Shown in pieces: positions 49,601 to 60,260 of a stretch of 64,000 nt of DNA. The stretch's first letter is position 1, and each line of letters opens with the position of its first letter. The position numbers were made by a program, and so were the translations under genes. The stretch is from Akebia trifoliata (lineage: Eukaryota > Streptophyta > Magnoliopsida > Ranunculales > Lardizabalaceae). Under the pieces are notes generated by a model. The model was not told the origin of the DNA. It searched no databases and worked only from the letters and a program-made list of their open reading frames with translations. Where the stretch lies: NCBI GenBank assembly GCA_017979445.1, contig CM030706.1, forward strand, positions 31,203,330 through 31,267,329, in the 5' to 3' direction.

Positions 49601-52600
49601 TGTTAGATCCAATAAAATCATAATCAAAGAGATTGTTCACATTCTGAATGACAAGAAAATGAAATTGGGAAAAACACATCACCAACTCATTTATCCAAAC
49701 TCCAAACTAAGTTTGATACTTTTCCATCAAATTATTACAAAGTTGTTGAACTTTTACAACTTCAACTACAAACTCACTTCCATAAAGTTTTATTGTTTCA
49801 ATCTAGAAAAAACATCTTTATGCACTAAGGTAATTTGAAACATAAAATACATAAAATTCCACCTAGTTGCACAATCAAGTCCTAATTTCTTGATACTTAG
49901 AATACGAAATTTTTGAGCCATTTCTTAAAAAAAAAATTCATTTTTAGGTGTTACAATCCAATAGACCACATGATCATGAATTTTTTCAATACCTTCTTAA
50001 ATCACATCTAATCAATCTTTCATAATCAAATTTAGAACATGCGCATAACAACGCATGCGAAAAAAATTCACCCAATAAAGAGAACTACTATCCAACTTCT
50101 CCACGAGAATATCAATCATAGCATCATTGGTAGAACAATTATCAACAATTAGAGTGGATAATTTTCTATCTACATTCCAATCTAACAATGTTTCCAGTAA
50201 CACTTTATGAAACACATCTTTCATTTGTGAACATGAAACAAATAAAATAAAAAAAACTCTATACATAAAGAAAAAAATTTCATTTATATATATAAATTGG
50301 GGCGAGGCGACGTTTGTCAAAACCGTCCCAACCCCAAATCCGACTCGATTTTTCATCAAAATTGTTTAAAGGTGTGAAAACCCGACCCTATAGTGGCAGG
50401 GCAAATTGCCATCCCTACAGAGGATAGGGCACTCAATTTCTTGTTGTAGCCTTATAGGAGTTGGTATTTCTTCAATTTCCACCAAGCTTCAGGCTTTCTC
50501 CAAACTAGTGAAATAACTTCTAGAATCATAAGTGAAAAAAGGTATCCAAGGATTGAATCCATGAAAGCCCACTCATAGAGGAAAAGTCCAGGGATTTGCA
50601 TCCCGCATTATTCCATCTCATGCCTAGTGTTTTAAAGTTCCTAAGGCGTAAGGCTCAATTAATTTTTTTTTTAAATCCTAAAAAAACATATAACAATTAT
50701 AATAAATTAAAAAAAAAATATATATATATATATAGGGTCCCTTTCAGCACCAAACATTTTGGCCAACATTTTAGCCAACCATTTTTGTCCTACATGGGTT
50801 AGAAGTTTTGGACTGGGCTGATTTTTGGTGAGGATGATCTCTACGGTGAGGAGTCATCCTCACCAAAAATCAGCCCATTCCAAAACTTCTAGCCTCATGT
50901 TTACAAGTTGAAAAATCGTGGACCGTCCATTTTTTGTAAACCATTTTTGATGGGGTTAGAAGTTTTGGAATGGGCTGATTTTTGGTGATGATGATCTCCT
51001 CACCGTAGAGATCATCCTCACCAAAAATCAGCACATTCCAAAACTTCTAACCCATGTTTTGAAAAATGTTTTGCCAAAATGTTTGGTACTGAACATTTCC
51101 CATATATATATAAAACTATAAAATATAAAAGAACAAACTAAAAATGAGTAAACAATAATCAAACATTAAACAATAAAAAGTACGGAAGTATCAATGTAGC
51201 ATCACTCATGAACAATGTTTTAAAAGGCTCAAGTCTCGAGGTGTGAGGCATACAGTACACCGCAAGGGGAGGCATGGGCTCAATGCCTCTAGGCTTAAGC
51301 TTTTTAAAAAACTCATGAGGCTTAAGCCTCACTTGTATGAGGCATACGCCTTATAACCAACAACAAAACCTAGTTCCCTGGGTCAATTTTTTATTTATTT
51401 AAATACCCCTCCCAAGGTTTTTTATTTATTAAATCCTCATAAATTGAAGTGTTATTAGGTTTAGAAACAAAAGATATGTAGAGAAATCTCAAAATCTCTT
51501 TCAAACCCTATTTTCTCCGTAGACAAATTTGTTTTGAGCTCTCAATACTCATCTGATTTCGATTCCATCATTTCCTAAAACTTTACTACAAAGCCGAGGT
51601 CAAATAGAAGCATCAAATCAAAGATTTACCAGATTTTTTAGGTATGTGATTATACCTGCATTTTATTCAAGTTTTTGTTTTTTTTTTCTTAAAAAATCTC
51701 ATATTTCTCTCTTGTTTTCTGTTTTATTCTTCTTATTTATGATGGTGTAATACCCCGAATTCAAATTAGTATCTCGAAAAAATAAAATAGTGAAATTTGG
51801 AGAAATTCTAACATAGGGACTTAAGGTAAAAGACTCAAATTTTGTTCTGTCTATCTTTAACAAAATTTAAATTTGCCATTGGATTCAAAATAATCAAAAA
51901 ACATACTTTAGCCTGTAAACACGACTTAATTAGAAGTCGATCGAGAAAGTTACTAAATCCTTGAGTTTCGCATTAAATATTTACCAAATAGGTAAATGGC
52001 ACTTTAAATAAATAATTTGAGGAATCCGATCATATCATTAGATTCGTATCGAATCCGAAATAGAATATAAGATTATCCAAATCGGCATTCGGAAAAAGTA
52101 ACTCCCGAAATGACGCTTACGTCCCACTTAAGTTATAAATATTTGAATTCTATTAGAAAAATCTGATTTCTTCTTATTCTCCTCTCCAAACAAAACTTAT
52201 CCCTTTTCCCTCAAAATTTGCAATTCAGATCTACGCCGAACTAAAACAATTCAAGCTTTGCCGTAAGAAGGAAAGTTGTGCATGTTGTCAAGGACTATGC
52301 ATGGATGCAAAGAAATTCGATTTTCGCCGGAGGAAAAATTTGGAGATAGGCCGGAGGCGATCTTAACTCCATTTAACCGTCGAATATAACCCAAAGTAGG
52401 TTGTATTCCCTTCTACCTTCTAGTTATGCAATAATTTCATAGAAAATCCATGTGATATTCGATAAATCGATTGTTTCATTATATTTATACATATTTGAAC
52501 GTATTGGATCATGTTTGCATGGTTATTTTTTATTTATCTTAGTTCATTTGATTTATTTGATGTATTTTATACATTTTATGAGTAGTATAAGGTTTGTATC

Positions 52601-55600
52601 AATTTTTGTCAAGTTTCGATGAAAGAAATCAGTAATTCGAAAAAAAAAAAAAAAAAAAATCCAAATGTTAAGTTTAGTTCCAATTTTTATTTGTGTTGCT
52701 TCTATATAGTATGTATACCCATTTCCTACTTTTATTTCATTAAAAACATTGAAGTAAAATCCAATTATTTTAAGTTTTTTTTTATGAAATTAAGATTTTA
52801 CCCTCCATTTCAAAATGTTGGGAATGGTTTTAAGATCCAAATCTCATCGTATCAAAATGTGATTTTTGATTTCAAAAACAAAACATAAAATTCGACGTTT
52901 TCTCCTGATTTTCAAAATGCGATATCTGAAGCGTTCCTTTGAATTAAGTAATTAAAAATTTATGGTGTTTCTCATGTTATCGAGGGCTTTTCAATTTCGA
53001 CAACCTTGAAAAATCATTTTTTTAAACATTAAGCCAAATTTTCAGTTTTTATGTCTTACGGTTTTAATACCTTTTCTAGGCCTTTTTACTCAACCAAAAC
53101 CATCGAATGGAATTGGTTGATGCTTTATGAATTTCAAATAACTTTAAAGGCGAAGATACTTTGATAGATATGTAAGAAGTTAGACGATTGATTGATGGAT
53201 AGGTAGAAATAACGTATGTTCTCGACTGATGTTGTGACAGTGCCTCTAGTTCTACGTAGTGGTCATGCCATGTAAAACGTGATAGATAGATAAATGGATG
53301 GGATGATTGATAAATGGAAATGACAGATGGTTGTCATTGGAGAGCACTACCAGACCTTGTTTGTATTTTTGATACAAAGAAATTAGTATATAGTATACAA
53401 AAATAAACTATTTTGTTTACCAGAAAATGTTCGTAGAAAATCCATAAAGAGTGACGCGTTGCTGTGTATCCGGAAGCGGCAAGTCAATCTAGGATAGCGC
53501 TAGATGTCATATACTCTTTGATAGTATGGGATACCTTAGAGTATATTACAGCTTATGAGATCCGGGAATTTCTCCTACTTATTTCCTGGGGAACGTTACG
53601 TGTAAAGGCGATCTCTATATAGTGTAAAGGTAGGCGGGGTTCACATGCATTGCCTCTTGATAGACTTCGACGCGAGGGGTCTCCTGGGCTAGTTAGTGAT
53701 CACTGTTAGTCTATAGTCGTCAAACGGTCGACCTCACCGTTAGTTAAACCTAGTATTAGGTTCTTGGTCAATGGTTAGTCTGAGCCGAATAAATGATCAT
53801 CCAACTGTGGTATGCTAGACGGGCCACAAAAATCAGATTATAACAATGGGATTCCACGTCGGATTGGAAGTCTAGAACAACAAATTGCCATAGCCGAGGC
53901 GGTTCTATCGACGTTTTCCTTTGCTCTCTTATCAACTACACCGTCGTGTTCTTATTATGTGTCTTTTCCTTATTTTGTGATGTTTGATAGATGATTTCAT
54001 TTGATAGATGTATAGGTTACTTTAAATGATATAAATGATAGATTGAAATTATTGTAACTGTTTACTGAATATGCTTAGACATTTATCGTATGTTACATTA
54101 TGAAAAACTTGCATTATTTAACTGTTCAAATGATTACTCGTGCATGTATGACTCGCTGTTAGAATGACATTCATCCTGCTGAGTAACATTCCCCTGTTAC
54201 TCATCCTATCTTTCTCCTTTCAGATTATTCAGCTATTGAATTGTCGTTCTTTGAGGAGTCTTTTGAGGAGGTTCTCGAAGAGGATCAAATTGATGGCCTG
54301 CCACCACCGAGTCTTTGAGGATTAGTAAGGGATCCTAGCGGTTTTTGGTTGTAAAAAAGAAACATGTTAGTTTAGAAATTTTTGTAATCTAAAGTATTAT
54401 GAGATTAAAGATTTTAATGACATCAGTGTTTAACGATTGTTCTGCTTACTCTAGACTCTTGTATAGATGATAGTAAATGTTTAATTCTGCTGCGTATATT
54501 TTCTTTTCCATAAGTATTATTACTTGTGAATGTTCTAGCAGGTTGTGTGATTGGTTACCTCACACCTTGAGATTCTGACTGATGAATCATAGGGATTCAT
54601 GTTGGGATTTCGGGGCGTGACATGGTAGTTGATAGTAATGCCAAGAGGAAGTGGTAAAGAAATGAATAAAGTTGGGGGTAATAGAAAAGACCCCGCTTGG
54701 AAGCATGGGATTGAAGCTGATGGACCAAATACAAGTTCACTCGAAGTATGGGTCGATGAGCTTGTGGATCACACCCACATGTAAAGTTTGATAAAAAAAA
54801 TTGTAAAATATTTATTTAATTACACATGCTTGCATTGAGTTTGATTCTTTCTCTATTTTTGACATACAAAGTTCTGCTTAGTCCTTTAATCTCTTAAATT
54901 TGTGTTGTGGTTTAGGATTTTAAACTAAAAATAAGAAGAGATGATGATGTTGAGTGCATATTTTCCTCCACTCTCGGGGGAGTCATACCCCAGTTAAGCG
55001 ATGTGACCCTCTTATATTAATAGTTCTCCCCTTCTCCAACAGATCAGTCTTTTGGAGTAGTTGGTTGGTTAACATGGTATCAGAGCGTTAGGTTCGTATG
55101 GGTCATGGGTTCGATTTTTTCCACTCTTACGGGTGAGGAGGTGTTGAGTGTATATTTTCCTCCACTCTCGGGTTTGTGATACCCAGTAAAACCCCGTGAC
55201 CCTCTTATATTTATAGTTCTCGACCTCTCCAGCAGATCGGCCTTTTGTAGTAGTTGGTTGGTTAACAATAATGTTGGAGATGACAATGGAGTTGAGGTTT
55301 ATGAGGCATATGGAGATTATGAAGATGGAGAACATCTTTCTTGCATAATTCACAACCTTTTTTCCCACACGATATAGTTTATTCCACACCACTTGCGAAG
55401 TTCAAGGTAAGTTGTGTCAGTTGATAATTGATAGTGGTAGTAGTGAGAATATCATCTCGTTGCATACGGTAGAAACTCTTAAGCTGCCCACAATTCCACA
55501 TCCTAGACCTTGTTCAATAGGTTGGGTTAATGATGGATACCGCAAACAAGTCACTCAACAATGCAACCTTGCATTCAACATAAAAACATACAAGGATCAT

Positions 55601-58600
55601 ATTTTACGCAACATTGTCCCTATATGCACTTGCCACATATTTTTAGGTCAACCATGGCTCTATGACAAGGATGTCAATTACAATGGGAAAGCCAACACTT
55701 ACTCCTTTATGCACAACAAAATGAAGGTTGTTTTGCATCCCTCTTATGCCAAACCAGAGCTTTCTCAACCAGCCAAATACAAGCATGATGCGACAAACAT
55801 AGGCGTTTTAATGTGAAGGATATATTTCCTTACTATCCCGGGATGGAGTTTCCTTATTTGTGCCAAACTCGGGGACGAGTTCTCTTCAAGAACAAAGGAC
55901 TAATGTAGGATATCTACAATTCTACTTAAAGTCTTAAGTAATTTCTTAATTCTAGTAGAATTTATTTCTATTTTTTAGTTGTAGGAGGATTTCTATTTTA
56001 TAGTTCTAATATGATTTCTATTTTATAGTTACTTTAGAAGTACTATTCCTTGTTAGTTTCTAATTCGTGTTAAGTTTCTATTTTTTTCTAAATTCGTTTA
56101 TATTCTTTAGGCTATAATTAAAAGTGCTTAGAAATGTTCAAATTGAATTATAATAAGATTGAAAGTTGTTATTATGTTATAGATAGTTAGAAAAGTTATT
56201 TTTTAATATTTTTGAAGGTTTCTAAGTTGTTATGATGAAGTTCTATATAAGGAACTTCAAATACAAATTTTTATATAACAATTAATTTAACTATTTCTCT
56301 TGTTTCAATTTATTTTTCTGGTTTTCCCTTCTTTCCAAACTTGTATCTATTGATTTAAACTAGTTTTGTGTGTTCCATTGAACACAAATTCATTTCAAAT
56401 CTATTGATTCACATGTTTCCACTATGTCATAGGCATTACTATCAACCACCATTACAAATAGAAGAATAAAACAGAAAATAAGAGAATAAAACACAAAAAC
56501 AAGAGAGAGATGAGATTTTTTTTTTTTAAAGCAAAAAAATTAAAGAAAATGCATATAATAACCACATACCTCAAAAAACCAGTAAATTTTTGTTTTGGTG
56601 ATTTTATTTGACCATAATCTTTGTAAGAAAGTTGTAGGAAACGATGGAACCGAAATCGGATAAGTATTGGGACCTCAAAGAACAAATCTTTGTATAGGGA
56701 GAAAAGAAGGTTTGAAAGGGAGTTTTGAGGTTTATCTACAAATCTTCTATTTCTTTACCTAAAAAAACTTCTATTTATAAGGGTTTAGTACGTTTTTAAG
56801 TAAAACAGCATAGAGTTTTATCATGTACGTCTCATACAGGTGAGACTTAAACCTCTTATGTTTTTTAAAAGGCTTAAATCTTGAGGCATTGAGCCTACGC
56901 CTAGCGTACAACTCACACCTCGAGGCTTAAGCCTTTCAAAACACTATCATGCCACCATCGATAATTCAGATTCAACTAACCCTGATCGGCAAAGACCCAA
57001 CGTGATTCAGAAAGGATTCAATCCTGATTAGGGAGCAAAAACAATTCTGATTTTGGGCCCAAATAGGGTGAGGAAAAAACTAGACTGAGCGTTGGTGATG
57101 TTACCAAAGCAAGATTATAGTCTTCCCACAATATGCTATCAACCTCTGCAACGAAAGCAAAGGATCTCCTCCGTATAGACTTTGCAGGCAATTCTACACT
57201 TCAGGAATAGGTAGCTCATAGTTGGACTGATGAGGACCATTCTCATATAATCTACAGATAGAGAATACTCCAACATTGAAATAGACATCGACATCCGCCC
57301 CAGATTATTCTGGCCGACTAGGAATACTTGGACTTCATTTCTACTCCTTTCCGGAGATCACCTTAAGCCAACTGAAACTATCTTTCTCAATTTTTTGTTT
57401 AATTTCTCCATCTTTGTTCTGTTGTTGGAGTATATGTCCTCACTTTTTAAACTGCATCTTCTTGCCATTTCCTAAACCTTTCAATAATCCAGAAAATAGG
57501 GACACTGATTTCTTTTTTATCTACTGTTGAATATGCTTTTGTCTCTACCACTGTAGTCATAACCAAAGCCATGATTGGGAGATGACAATACTGAACTAAA
57601 AAGATTACCCATGATGAGAAGCAAACACCAAATAAAACGTGTTCCATAGCTTCAGTCGTCCGAATAAAACTGAAGGAACTGAGGACATAGTTCTAGCGTG
57701 TAGAGAGCTTAAATCTAGTCACTGACACATGGGTAGTCACTGAAAAAATGGTTAGAGCAATACAACTATCCTTTTCATGGGACACTGGCAACAGAACTTC
57801 TCAACCTACGAAAGTCTGCATAATATTGAATTGCAAATTTTGTATTGGATACCATATGTGCTGTATATTATTGTTTTTTCTATATTTTTTACACAAAAAA
57901 AAAAAAAAAAAAAAAAAAAATCTAGAGTAAATACTTGGGATAAGACTATGAAGATGATGAATAAGGTGTTGCAAAGGTTTAATTACTAAATTACACAAGT
58001 TACATCTAGTGATGAGCACCAACATCAATCAGTTAATATTTGCCATTAAAGAGCATAAAAGTATGATTATAAAGGAAATAAAATAGAAGTTAAATATATA
58101 AATAAATAAAAAGGAGTCCTTACCCATGAGTTCAAATATAGCCTTCTGAGTACGTCTTTCAAGCTTGTCAAGCTTCTTTTGTATGACCTTCCGGAGGTCC
58201 CAGTTCGGTTTCTTTGGAGCAATATTTACAAATGGATCCTGCAACAATCCTCAAATTAGGATAAAAATGAAAAGAAAAATGATGAGATAAAGCTCGCATA
58301 TTCCCACCTCAATCTTTTCTGATGGTGGAAGGGCAGCAGCAATCGGATCTTCAAACTTTGGTAGGACAGGCGGAGCTAACTTTCCATCCTGAAGCTGCTT
58401 ATCATGTGGAAGATAGTTCCTAAACTTCATATTCAAATTCCTGTAAAACGGATGGTAGTTGTATCACAAGACAAAGCAGATCCAAATGCATATTTCGTTC
58501 ACAAAACACCACAAATATTAAGCTGCCCCCAATGATTCATGTATATGATATGATGTAATACCATGTTACTGGAATGCAAATAACAGTCTATAAACATCAG

Positions 58601-59027
58601 CCATATCATCCAACTGAAAAATTCTCTCACAAGTAATATAGAGAGAGAGCTTCTATTGCCAGACCAACTTTTACTAATGCCACCCCAAGATGTGAGCTAA
58701 TTCTTTGGTGATTTATATATGAATTGGTGTGGTATTAGCAAAAGTTAGTGCAGCAATAGAATCTCTCTCTATATATATAAAGCAAAGTGACAGTAAGAGA
58801 AAACTGACCAACTAACAACCTCTATTTCAATTAACTTGCAAAATGGGAATAAAGATAAAAGAGGCTCACTTGTCCTCAGTGGTGTCATCATCATCTTCTG
58901 TCTTATCTTCACTTTGAACCGAAGCTTCCTCGGGATTGCTTGAAAGCTCCTGATATCCTCTAAGAGCTTTCAGCCGCTCACGTCGAGCTGCAGCAGCTTG
59001 TTCAATGGAATCCTCTTCGGTGGTCAT
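34638..59027 (-). CDS. CCDC12: CCDC12 / Cwf18 pre-mRNA splicing factor (4 coding exons)
   Basis: Coding exons: 59027-58870, 58440-58308, 58238-58124 and 34702-34638; introns 429 bp, 69 bp and 23,421 bp, all GT-AG, phases 2, 0 and 1. Total 471 nt, 156 residues. Landmarks: SIEQAAAARRERLKALRGYQ near the N-terminus, an acidic stretch TEDDDDTTED near 45, FRNYLPHDKQLQDGKLAPPV near 57-76, PKFEDPIAA, DPFVNIAPKKPNWDLRKVIQ near 98, KKLDKLERRTQKAIFELM, then after the giant intron EEQEKQNQALADENGETASDD. The helical coiled coil and the PKKPNWDLR block are diagnostic of the cwf18/CCDC12 family, small nuclear proteins of the Prp19/NTC-associated activated spliceosome. The last exon matches in phase and in family pattern (LMEEQEKQ), which is why I link it across 23 kb. 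An acceptor-like TGTGTGTGCTAG just before the ATG suggests a 5' UTR intron as well. Confidence 0.93.
35280..36090 (-). mobile_element. Decayed LINE fragment in CCDC12 intron 3
   Basis: Minus strand from about 36040 reads GFWAMNSTLL, RFGVDQVSLWRRIVKAKYNE and then GNKVNFWED, the conserved '...LWRRVIKAKYG... GNGxxxxFWED' stretch of plant LINEs. Stops interrupt it. The boundaries are approximate. Confidence 0.6.
36787..36882. mobile_element. Tiny palindromic insert of about 95 bp
   Basis: AGTTCATATTGGCACTCC at one end and GGGGTGCCAATATCAACTC at the other are inverted, with TTTTTACTTATC pairing imperfectly with AATAAGTAAAAGT inside. It follows a (GA)n run at 36771-36786 within hAT copy 1. Confidence 0.6.
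37290..40366 (-). mobile_element. 3.1-kb 5'-truncated L1-type LINE with intact target duplication
   Basis: Flanked by the 13-base repeat TGTTAAGTAACAA (37277-37289 and 40367-40379). The poly-A tail appears as a T-run at 37290-37299. On the minus strand: a linker region (40328-40023), reverse transcriptase (39831-38995) with GPAQGAFVAGRQILDGVLIA, KVDFVKAYDHVNW and RGLRQGDLLSPFLF, then the DDTLIF catalytic block shifted into another frame near 38990. The thumb/connection region follows (STYLGLPLGMGY near 38810), then zf-RVT (KIPPKISVFIWLATAGRLAT near 37900 and SMDHLFIHC near 37770). The endonuclease is missing. Frameshifts mean it is not active. It is inserted in hAT copy 1. Confidence 0.93.
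40380..41580. other. hAT copy 1 leader region, no motif
   Basis: AT-rich sequence between the LINE and the BED finger of hAT copy 1. It probably represents the 5' untranslated or intronic part of that element. ORFs here carry no recognised domain. Confidence 0.4.
45000..46470. other. Centre of the long-arm element, no known domain
   Basis: Unique sequence between the arms. The ORFs at 45215-45412 and 45627-45827 have no motif I know. A minus-strand string TTGGCTCCGTTCGTGGGAA ends at about 46454 next to the inner arm copy and resembles a gypsy-type primer-binding site. Confidence 0.4.
46473..46800. repeat. Third, internal copy of the arm terminus
   Basis: TGTACAGGTCTGTTTTGTGATAAA, the AAAAGAACACAAGG... 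block and 'CTATTAGGGAAGAATCCTCC' repeat the first roughly 330 bases of the left arm (43390-43720) in the same orientation. They then join directly to the inner end of the right arm. Confidence 0.75.
47230..48010. repeat. Two adjoining minisatellites inside the right arm
   Basis: At about 47230-47640 a unit of roughly 65 bp recurs, built on 'GACAAGGTTAGGGTAAGGTC' and 'TTCAACGAATGAACCGACC'. At about 47640-48010 a unit of about 70 bp recurs, built on 'TTATTTATCAAAGTCTTGG' and 'ATCATTTTGGGATCCAAGC'. The left arm carries matching inverted units at 44010-44480. Confidence 0.8.
49000..49250. other. Junction between the two hAT copies
   Basis: No hAT 3' terminus was found here for either copy. It holds an A-run at 49204-49228. 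The two hAT copies run tail to tail into this stretch, so a deletion or inversion joint may lie within it. Confidence 0.4.
49250..50417 (-). mobile_element. hAT transposon copy 2, same family, opposite orientation
   Basis: The 5' terminus TAGGGATGGCAATTTGCCC reads on the minus strand from 50417. The first 140 bases match the terminus of copy 1 (ACACCTTTAAAC, CCCCAATTTATATATATA). The minus-strand ORF from 50359 gives ETLLDWNVDRKLSTLIVDNC and NFFRMRCYAHVLNLIMKD. The dimerisation region lies at 49600-49320 (DILVILVTIVAS, then SAFSTSDRLVSPHRNKLYSK, ALMRAQNLLWVDEIQ). The BED finger and much of the middle are lost. Confidence 0.8.
50735..51101. mobile_element. Family-B MITE in CCDC12 intron 3
   Basis: Ends GGGTCCCTTTCAGCACCAAAC and GGTACTGAACATTTCCC, flanked by TATATA on both sides. 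Two hairpins with the GCTGATTTTTGGTGAGGATG core. It is close in sequence to unit 1 of the array at 59897 but inverted. Confidence 0.88.
51747..54621 (+). mobile_element. 2.9-kb solo LTR with 5-bp target duplication
   Basis: Starts GTAATACCCCGAATTC and ends GGGGCGTGAC, between ATGGT repeats at 51742-51746 and 54622-54626. Ends may also be drawn as TG...CA with a shorter duplication. The intact site is visible in the right arm of the host element (AATGGTGGTTGATAG near 56440-56455). No gag or pol ORF lies inside. Gypsy-type LTRs with TGTAATACCCC...GGGGCGTGACA ends are common in plants. A partial relative lies at 59680-64000. Confidence 0.8.
54948..55267 (+). mobile_element. 320-bp TRIM element with a 67-bp interior
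   Basis: LTR 54948-55074 (127 bp) and LTR 55142-55267 (126 bp), both TGTTGAGTG...TTAACA. Between them are 67 bases that open with the primer-binding site TGGTATCAGAGC and close with a purine-rich ACGGGTGAGGAGG. This is the minimal LTR-PBS-PPT-LTR layout of a terminal-repeat retrotransposon in miniature. No clean 5-bp target duplication was found. Confidence 0.9.
55268..55913 (+). mobile_element. Ty3-gypsy protease fragment
   Basis: Reads GKLCQLIIDSGSSENIISLH at 55409-55460 (retropepsin DSG motif) and CTCHIFLGQPWLYDKDVNYN with TYSFMHNKMKVVL to about 55740, a hallmark of plant gypsy gag-protease regions. An upstream acidic stretch VYEAYGDYEDGEHLS (about 55300) fits the same polyprotein. It ends in TRGRVLFKNKG just before an LTR-like start at 55914. 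RT and integrase are missing. Confidence 0.82.
55914..56430 (+). repeat. Gypsy LTR adjoining the protease fragment
   Basis: Starts TGTAGGATATCTACAATTC directly after the end of the gypsy polyprotein remnant and runs T-rich to 'CCACTATGTCATAGG'. A related block is at 32000-32470. Confidence 0.65.
57000..57730 (-). mobile_element. Decayed LINE end (zinc module and RNase H) in CCDC12 intron 3
   Basis: The minus strand reads TEAMEHVLFGVCFSSWVIF (about 57655-57600), like the 'ESxEHLLFxCPF' zf-RVT end, then IFWIIERFRKWQEDAV (57510-57447). Weak RNase H pieces follow (AEVDSILWEDYNLALV, about 57160-57110). Frames change several times. Confidence 0.5.
58653..58759. mobile_element. 107-bp MITE (family E) in CCDC12 intron 1
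   Basis: Inverted ends CTATTGCCAGACCAACTTTTA and GCAAAAGTTAGTGCAGCAATAG. The core 'TAATTCTTTGGTGATTTATATATGAATTGGTGTGG' is shared with the copy at 27421-27524. Confidence 0.75.
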
Positions 59028-59494
59028 GACTTAACCTAGCACACACAGAATGAGTGATTCGAGAAAAACATAAAAAAAAATTCAGTACTCTAGGTGTGAA
59101 TTTTATACTTTATTAATTCATTTTGCCAATCGTACCAAGGAATAAGAAGACAATTCTATCAAGCAAAATTTTCTGCCAAGAAGGATATTCTCCACACAGC
59201 TAACGCTGCCACAGTACAGACAGACAAATCAAGGAATGATGGACTAGCTAAAATTGAAAATTAGTTAAAAACCAACTTTTCATAAATTGGCAAAAGGGAT
59301 AATAACAAACCACCATAAAACGATTGGAGCTGAGGATCAGTCAAAAGAAACGATACATGCAAGAATCTACTGAAGAGCTTAATACAAGGGTGCGATGAAA
59401 CAATATAACAGGATTAAACAATGTCCATTATTTTTGTGAAGTAATTGTGCAGCTAACAAATAGAAGAACTTGCTAAGTTAGTTAAAGTCCAGTT

Positions 59495-59594
59495 GTTGAT
59501 ACCATACCACAACCTGGGTTCAAACCCACCTTCACCAACTGCGTGTTGATACCATACCATGACCTGGGTTCAAGACCCACCTTCACCAACCAAT
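59495..59594 (+). repeat. 50-bp tandem duplication with tRNA B-box-like sequence
   Basis: Two copies of GTTGATACCATACCACRACCTGGGTTCAA..., period 50 bases. Each includes CTGGGTTCAA(AC/GA)CCCACC, which fits the RNA polymerase III B box (GGTTCRANNCC). No A box or tRNA fold is present, so this is scored as a repeat, possibly SINE-derived. Confidence 0.75.
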
Positions 59595-59896
59595 TATTAA
59601 CCATTAATCTGCTTGCTTATTTATTTATTTATTTTTTAAATGAAGATGAAAAAAAAAAAAAAAAGTAATTAAGGCTATTTGTAATGCCCTGAAATTTTTG
59701 TTAGTATCTCGAGGAATAAATTTTGTGAAATTTGTTGATTATTAATCAAAGTTGTGATGGGATAGTTTTTGAGTCAATCATGTATTATCAGTAGGTTTAG
59801 AACTATTGAGAAACATGGTTTTTTTCATGAGCCTGATTTAATGGTTTAAGTTGGTCTAAAAAGATATTTTAGAAAAATATGAATGATTATATATAT

Positions 59897-60260
59897 GGGA
59901 AATGTTCAGCACCAAACATTTTGGCAAAACATTTTTCAAAACATGGGTTAGAAGTTTTGGAATTGGCTGATTTTTGGTGAGGATGATCTCTACGGTGAGG
60001 AGATCATCATCACCAAAAATCAGTCCATTCCAAAACTTCTCACCCCATCAAAAATGGTTTACAAAAAATGGACGGTCCACGATTTTTCAACTTGTAAACA
60101 TGGGGCTAGAAGTTTTGGAATGGGCTGATTTTTGGTGAGGATGATCTCCTCACCGTAGAGATCATTCTCACCAAAAATCAGCCCATTCCAAAACTTCTAA
60201 CCCATGTAGGACAAAAATGGTTGGCTAAAATGTTGGCCAAAATGTTTGGTGTTGAATGGG

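Larger units (their letters stand above)
51216..56943. mobile_element. DNA transposon with arms of about 500 bp, heavily invaded
   Basis: The left arm (from TGTTTTAAAAGGCTCAAG at 51216) and the right arm (ending CTTTCAAAACA at 56943) are inverted copies over about 500 bases, out to 'GTTGATAGTAATGCC', which is the start of an ORF in both. The left ORF start continues after a solo LTR (54622 on) into KDPAWKHGIEADGPNTSS (about 54690-54740), a pattern seen at the N-terminus of hAT/DUF659-type transposases. A solo LTR, a TRIM and gypsy DNA have inserted between the arms. No target duplication was recognised. Confidence 0.7.

Noticed and set aside
57748..57989. Plus-strand ORFs ending in lysine runs
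   Set aside because: The lysine run is a poly-A tract at 57895-57920 translated in several frames.
59510..59530. Possible tRNA gene from GGGTTCAAACCC
   Set aside because: There is a B box only, duplicated in a 50-bp tandem repeat. No A box, acceptor stem or anticodon loop can be drawn.
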